Shown in pieces: positions 59,557-64,000 of a DNA stretch of 64,000 bases (positions are counted from its first letter, which is position 1; the number at the start of each line of letters is the position of its first letter). The DNA comes from Deroplatys truncata (lineage: Eukaryota > Arthropoda > Insecta > Mantodea > Mantidae). The notes under the pieces were generated by a model, which was not told where the DNA came from, ran no database searches, and saw only the letters and a list, made by a program, of their open reading frames with translations. Made by a program: the position numbers and the translations under genes. The stretch spans positions 1,612,001 through 1,676,000 of the forward strand of contig CM060985.1 of assembly GCA_030765065.1 (NCBI GenBank), written 5' to 3'.

Positions 59557-62500
59557 CTTAGTACTAGCCACCCTGAGATAGCAATCAATAACGTGATGCT
59601 GGAGCTAAGACCACTGATAACAGGAGAGTCATATTATCTAACGTAATACTTCACCTTTGCTTAGTACTAGCCACCCTGAGATAGCAATCAATAACGTGAT
59701 GCTGGAGCTTAGACCACTGATAACAAGAGAGTCATATTATCTAACGTAATACTTCACCTTTGCTTAGTACTAGCCACTCTGAGATAGCAATCAATAACGT
59801 GATGCTGGAGCTTAGACCACTGATAACAAGAGAGTCATATTATCTAACGTAATACTTCACCTTTGCTTAGTACTAGCCACTCTGAGATAGCAATCAATAA
59901 CGTGATGCTGGAGCTTAGACCACTGATAACAGGAGTGTCATATTATCTAACGTAATACTTCACCTTTGCTTAGTACTAGCCACTCTGAGATAGCAATCAA
60001 TAAAGTGATGCTGGAGCTTAGACCACTGATAACAGGAGAGTCATATTATCTAACGTAATACTTCACCTTTGCTTAGTACTAGCCACCCTCAGATAGCAAT
60101 CAATAACGTGATGCTGGAGCTTAGACCACTGATAACAGGAGTGTCATATTATCTAACGTAATACTTCACCTTTGCTTAGTACTAGCCACCCTGAGATAGC
60201 AATCAATAACGTGATGCTGGAGCTTAGACCACTGATAACAGGAGAGTCATATTATCTAACGTAATACTCCACCTTTGCTTAGTACTAACCACTCTGAGAT
60301 AGCAATCAATAACGTGATGCTGGAAACCTAGACCACTGATAACAGGAGAGTCATATTATTTAACGTAATACTTCACCTTTGCTTACTACTAGGCACCCTG
60401 AGATAGCAATCAATAACGTGATGCTGGAGCCTAGACCACTGATAACAAGAGAGTCATATTATTTAACGTAATACTTCACCTTTGCTTAGTACTAGCCACC
60501 CTGAGATAGCAATCAATAACGTGATGCTGGAGCTTAGACCACTGATAACAGGAGAGTCATATTATCTAACGTAATACTTCACCTTTGCTTACTACTAGGC
60601 ACCCTGAGATAGCAATCAATAACGTGATGCTGGAGCCTAGACCACTGATAACAAGAGAGTCATATTATCTAACGTAATACTTCACCTTTGCTTAGTACTA
60701 GCCACCCTGAGATAGCAATCAATAACGTGATGCTGGAGCCTAGACCACTGATAACAAGAGAGTCATATTATCTAACGTAATACTTCACCTTTGCTTACTA
60801 CTAGGCACCCTGAGATAGCAATCAATAACGTGATGCTGGAGCTTAGACCACTGATAACAGGAGAGTCATATTATTTAACGTAATACTTCACCTTTGCTTA
60901 CTACTAGGCACCCTGAGATAGCAATCAATAACGTGATGCTGGAGCCTAGACCACTGATAACAAGAGAGTCATATTATTTAACGTAATACTTCACCTTTGC
61001 TTACTACTAGGCACCCTGAGATAGCAATCAATAACGTGATGCTGGAGCTTAGACCACTGATAACAGGAGAGTCATATTATCTAACGTAATACTCCACCTT
61101 TGCTTAGTACCAGCCACCCTCAGATAGCAATCAATAACGTGATGCTGGAGCTTAGACCACTGATAACAAGACAGTCATATTATTTAACGTAATACTTCAC
61201 CTTTGCTTAGTACTAGCCACCTTCAGGTAGCAATCAATAACGTGATGCTGGAGCTTAGACCACTGATAACAGGAGTGTCATATTATCTAACGTAATACTT
61301 CACCTTTGCTTAGTACTAGCCACCCTGAGATAGCAATCAATAACGTGATGCTGGAGCTTAGACCACTGATAACAGGAGAGTCATATTATCTAACGTAATA
61401 CTTCACCTTTGCTTAGTACTAGCCACCTTCAGGTAGCAATCAATAACGTGATGCTGGAGCTTAGACCACTGATAACAGGAGAGTCATATTATTTAACGTA
61501 ATACTTCACCTTTGCTTAGTACTAGCCACCCTCAGATAGCAATCAATAACGTGATGCTGGAGCTTAGACCACTGATAACAAGAGAGTCATATTATTTAAC
61601 GTAATACTTCACCTTTGCTTAGTACTAGCCACCCTCAGATAGCAATCAATAACGTGATGCTGGAGCTTAGACCACTGATAACAAGAGAGTCATATTATTT
61701 AACGTAATACTTCACCTTTGCTTAGTACTAGCCACCCTGAGATAGCAATCAATAACGTGATGCTGGAGCTTAGACCACTGATAACAAGAGAGTCATATTA
61801 TTTAACGTAATACTTCACCTTTGCTTAGTACTAGCCACCCTGAGATAGCAATCAATAACGTGATGCTGGAGCTTAGACCACTGATAACAAGAGAGTCATA
61901 TTATCTAACGTAATACTTCACCTTTGCTTAGTACTAGCCACCCTGAGATAGCAATCAATAACGTGATGCTGGAGCTTAGACCACTGATAACAAGAGAGTC
62001 ATATTATCTAACGTAATACTTCACCTTTGCTTAGTACTAGCCACCCTGAGATAGCAATCAATAACGTGATGCTGGAGCTTAGACCACTGATAACAGGAGA
62101 GTCATATTATCTAACGTAATACTTCACCTTTGCTTAGTACTAGCCACCCTGAGATAGCAATCAATAACGTGATGCTGGAGCTTAGACCACTGATAACAAG
62201 AGAGTCATATTATTTAACGTAATACTTCACCTTTGCTTAGTACTAGCCACTCTGAGATAGCAATCAATAAAGTGATGCTGGAGCTTAGACCACTGATAAC
62301 AGGAGAGTCATATGATCTAACGTAATACTTCACCTTTGCTTAGTACTAGCCACCCTCAGATAGCAATCAATAACGTGATGCTGGAGCTTAGACCACTGAT
62401 AACAGGAGAGTCATATTATCTAACGTAATACTTCACCTTTGCTTAGTATTAGCCACCTTCAGATAGCAATCAATAACGTGATGCTGGAGCTTAGACCACT

Positions 62501-64000
62501 GATAACAGGAGAGTCATATTATCTAACGTAATACTTCACCTTTGCTTAGTACTAGCCACCCTCAGATAGCAATCAATAACGTGATGCTGGAGCCTAGACC
62601 ACTGATAACAAGAGAGTCATATTATCTAACGTAATACTTCACCTTTGCTTAGTACTAGCCACCCTGAGATAGCAATCAATAACGTGATGCTGGAGCTTAG
62701 ACCACTGATAACAGGAGAGTCATATTATCTAACGTAATACTTCACCTTTGCTTAGTACTAACCACTCTGAGATAGCAATCAATAACGTGATGCTGGAAAC
62801 CTAGACCACTGATAACAGGAGAGTCATATTATTTAACGTAATACTTCACCTTTGCTTACTACTAGGCACCCTGAGATAGCAATCAATAACGTGATGCTGG
62901 AGCCTAGACCACTGATAACAAGAGAGTCATATTATTTAACGTAATACTTCACCTTTGCTTAGTACTAGCCACCCTCAGATAGCAATCAATAACGTGATGC
63001 TGGAGCTTAGACCACTGATAACAGGAGAGTCATATTATTTAACGTAATACTTCACCTTTGCTTAGTACTAGCCACCCTGAGATAGCAATCAATAACGTGA
63101 TGCTGGAGCCTAGACCACTGATAACAAGAGAGTCATATTATTTAACGTAATACTTCACCTTTGCTTAGTACTAGCCACTCTGAGATAGCAATCAATAACG
63201 TGATGCTGGAGCTTAGACCACTGATAACAAGAGAGTCATATTATCTAACGTAATACTTCACCTTTGCTTAGTACTAGCCACTCTGAGATAGCAATCAATA
63301 ACGTGATGCTGGAGCTTAGACCACTGATAACAAGAGAGTCATATTATCTAACGTAATACTTCACCTTTGCTTAGTACTAGCCACTCTGAGATAGCAATCA
63401 ATAACGTGATGCTGGAGCTTAGACCACTGATAACAAGAGAGTCATATTATCTAACGTAATACTTCACCTTTGCTTAGTACTAGCCACCCTGAGATAGCAA
63501 TCAATAACGTGATGCTGGAGCTTAGACCACTGATAACAAGAGAGTCATATTATTTAACGTAATACTTCACCTTTGCTTAGTACTAGCCACCCTGAGATAG
63601 CAATCAATAACGTGATGCTGGAGCCTAGACCACTGATAACAAGAGAGTCATATTATTTAACGTAATACTTCACCTTTGCTTAGTACTAGCCACTCTGAGA
63701 TAGCAATCAATAACGTGATGCTGGAGCTTAGACCACAGATAACAGGAGAGTCATATTATTTAACGTAATACTTCACCTTTGCTTAGTACTAGCCACCCTG
63801 AGATAGCAATCAATAACGTGATGCTGGAGCTAAGACCACTGATAACAGGAGTGTCATATTATCTAACGTAATACTTCACCTTTGCTTAGTACTAGCCACC
63901 CTCAGATAGCAATCAATAACGTGATGCTGGAGCCTAGACCACTGATAACAAGAGAGTCATATTATTTAACGTAATACTTCACCTTTGCTTAGTACTAGCC
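59557..64000. repeat. 103-bp satellite, about 43 units, open to the right
   Basis: The word CTAGCC recurs at 59564, 59667, 59770 and 59873 (103-bp spacing) and last at 63995, a distance of 43 x 103 + 2. The two extra bases are explained by two units of 104 bp carrying TGGAAACCTAG instead of TGGAGCTTAG (60321 and 62794). Units fall into subtypes by CCACCCTGAG, CCACTCTGAG, CCACCCTCAG and GGCACCCTGAG and by TTATCTAACG or TTATTTAACG. The unit is unrelated to the 61-bp satellite and is not a multiple of three, so it is non-coding. Confidence 0.98.

Overview
The window is eukaryotic nuclear DNA, almost certainly from an arthropod and probably an insect. The evidence is split exons with GT/AG splice sites, very large AT-rich satellite arrays, CR1/Jockey-like LINEs with an SGNH-esterase segment, Penelope-like, Tigger/pogo and PIF/Harbinger relics, and a short CCTAA-type motif. 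I cannot name the species. No bacterial operon, rRNA gene, intact tRNA gene or CRISPR array is visible. About two thirds of the window is satellite DNA.

Layout. (1) Positions 1-39008 are one continuous satellite built from 59-61 bp monomers and open at the left window edge. The monomers form two classes that alternate in blocks. The whole is organised into a very long higher-order repeat of 8.6-9.1 kb (starts at about 21, 8637, 17741 and 34820), rearranged in the middle by a 4,947-bp tandem duplication and frayed at the right edge. (2) Positions 39009-53250 are a graveyard of transposable elements. They hold two head-to-head Penelope-like fragments (40.25-41.52 kb), tRNA-like SINE pieces (41.87-42.28 kb), a decayed plus-strand LINE (42.7-44.76 kb), a Tigger N-terminal fragment (44.95-45.2 kb), a longer decayed minus-strand LINE (45.4 kb to about 51.2 kb) whose 5' part has expanded into a 17 x 81 bp minisatellite, and a minus-strand Tigger DDE-transposase relic (51.8-52.37 kb). 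(3) Positions 53260-53576 carry two good minus-strand exons of an ABCA-type ABC transporter, the only convincing host gene. (4) Positions 54995-56817 are a complete-ended but internally decayed PIF/Harbinger element with terminal inverted repeats and a TAA target duplication. (5) Positions 57.6-59.1 kb hold an unassigned LTR-like stretch, a near-perfect 109-bp-arm palindrome and a minus-strand retropepsin ORF. (6) Positions 59557-64000 are a second, unrelated satellite with a 103-bp unit (about 43 copies), open at the right edge.

How the parts relate. The transposable elements are mostly inactivated by frameshifts, stops and deletions. The satellites look young, because units in neighbouring higher-order copies are nearly identical by eye. 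If the ABCA exons belong to a working gene, the 103-bp satellite and the Harbinger copy lie on its upstream side and the LINE/Tigger block and 39-kb satellite on its downstream side, so some of this DNA may be intronic. I found no convincing new protein-coding system. The most notable structures are the 8.6-9.1 kb higher-order satellite, the LINE-derived 81-bp array, the long palindrome and the 103-bp satellite with a 24-unit superperiod.
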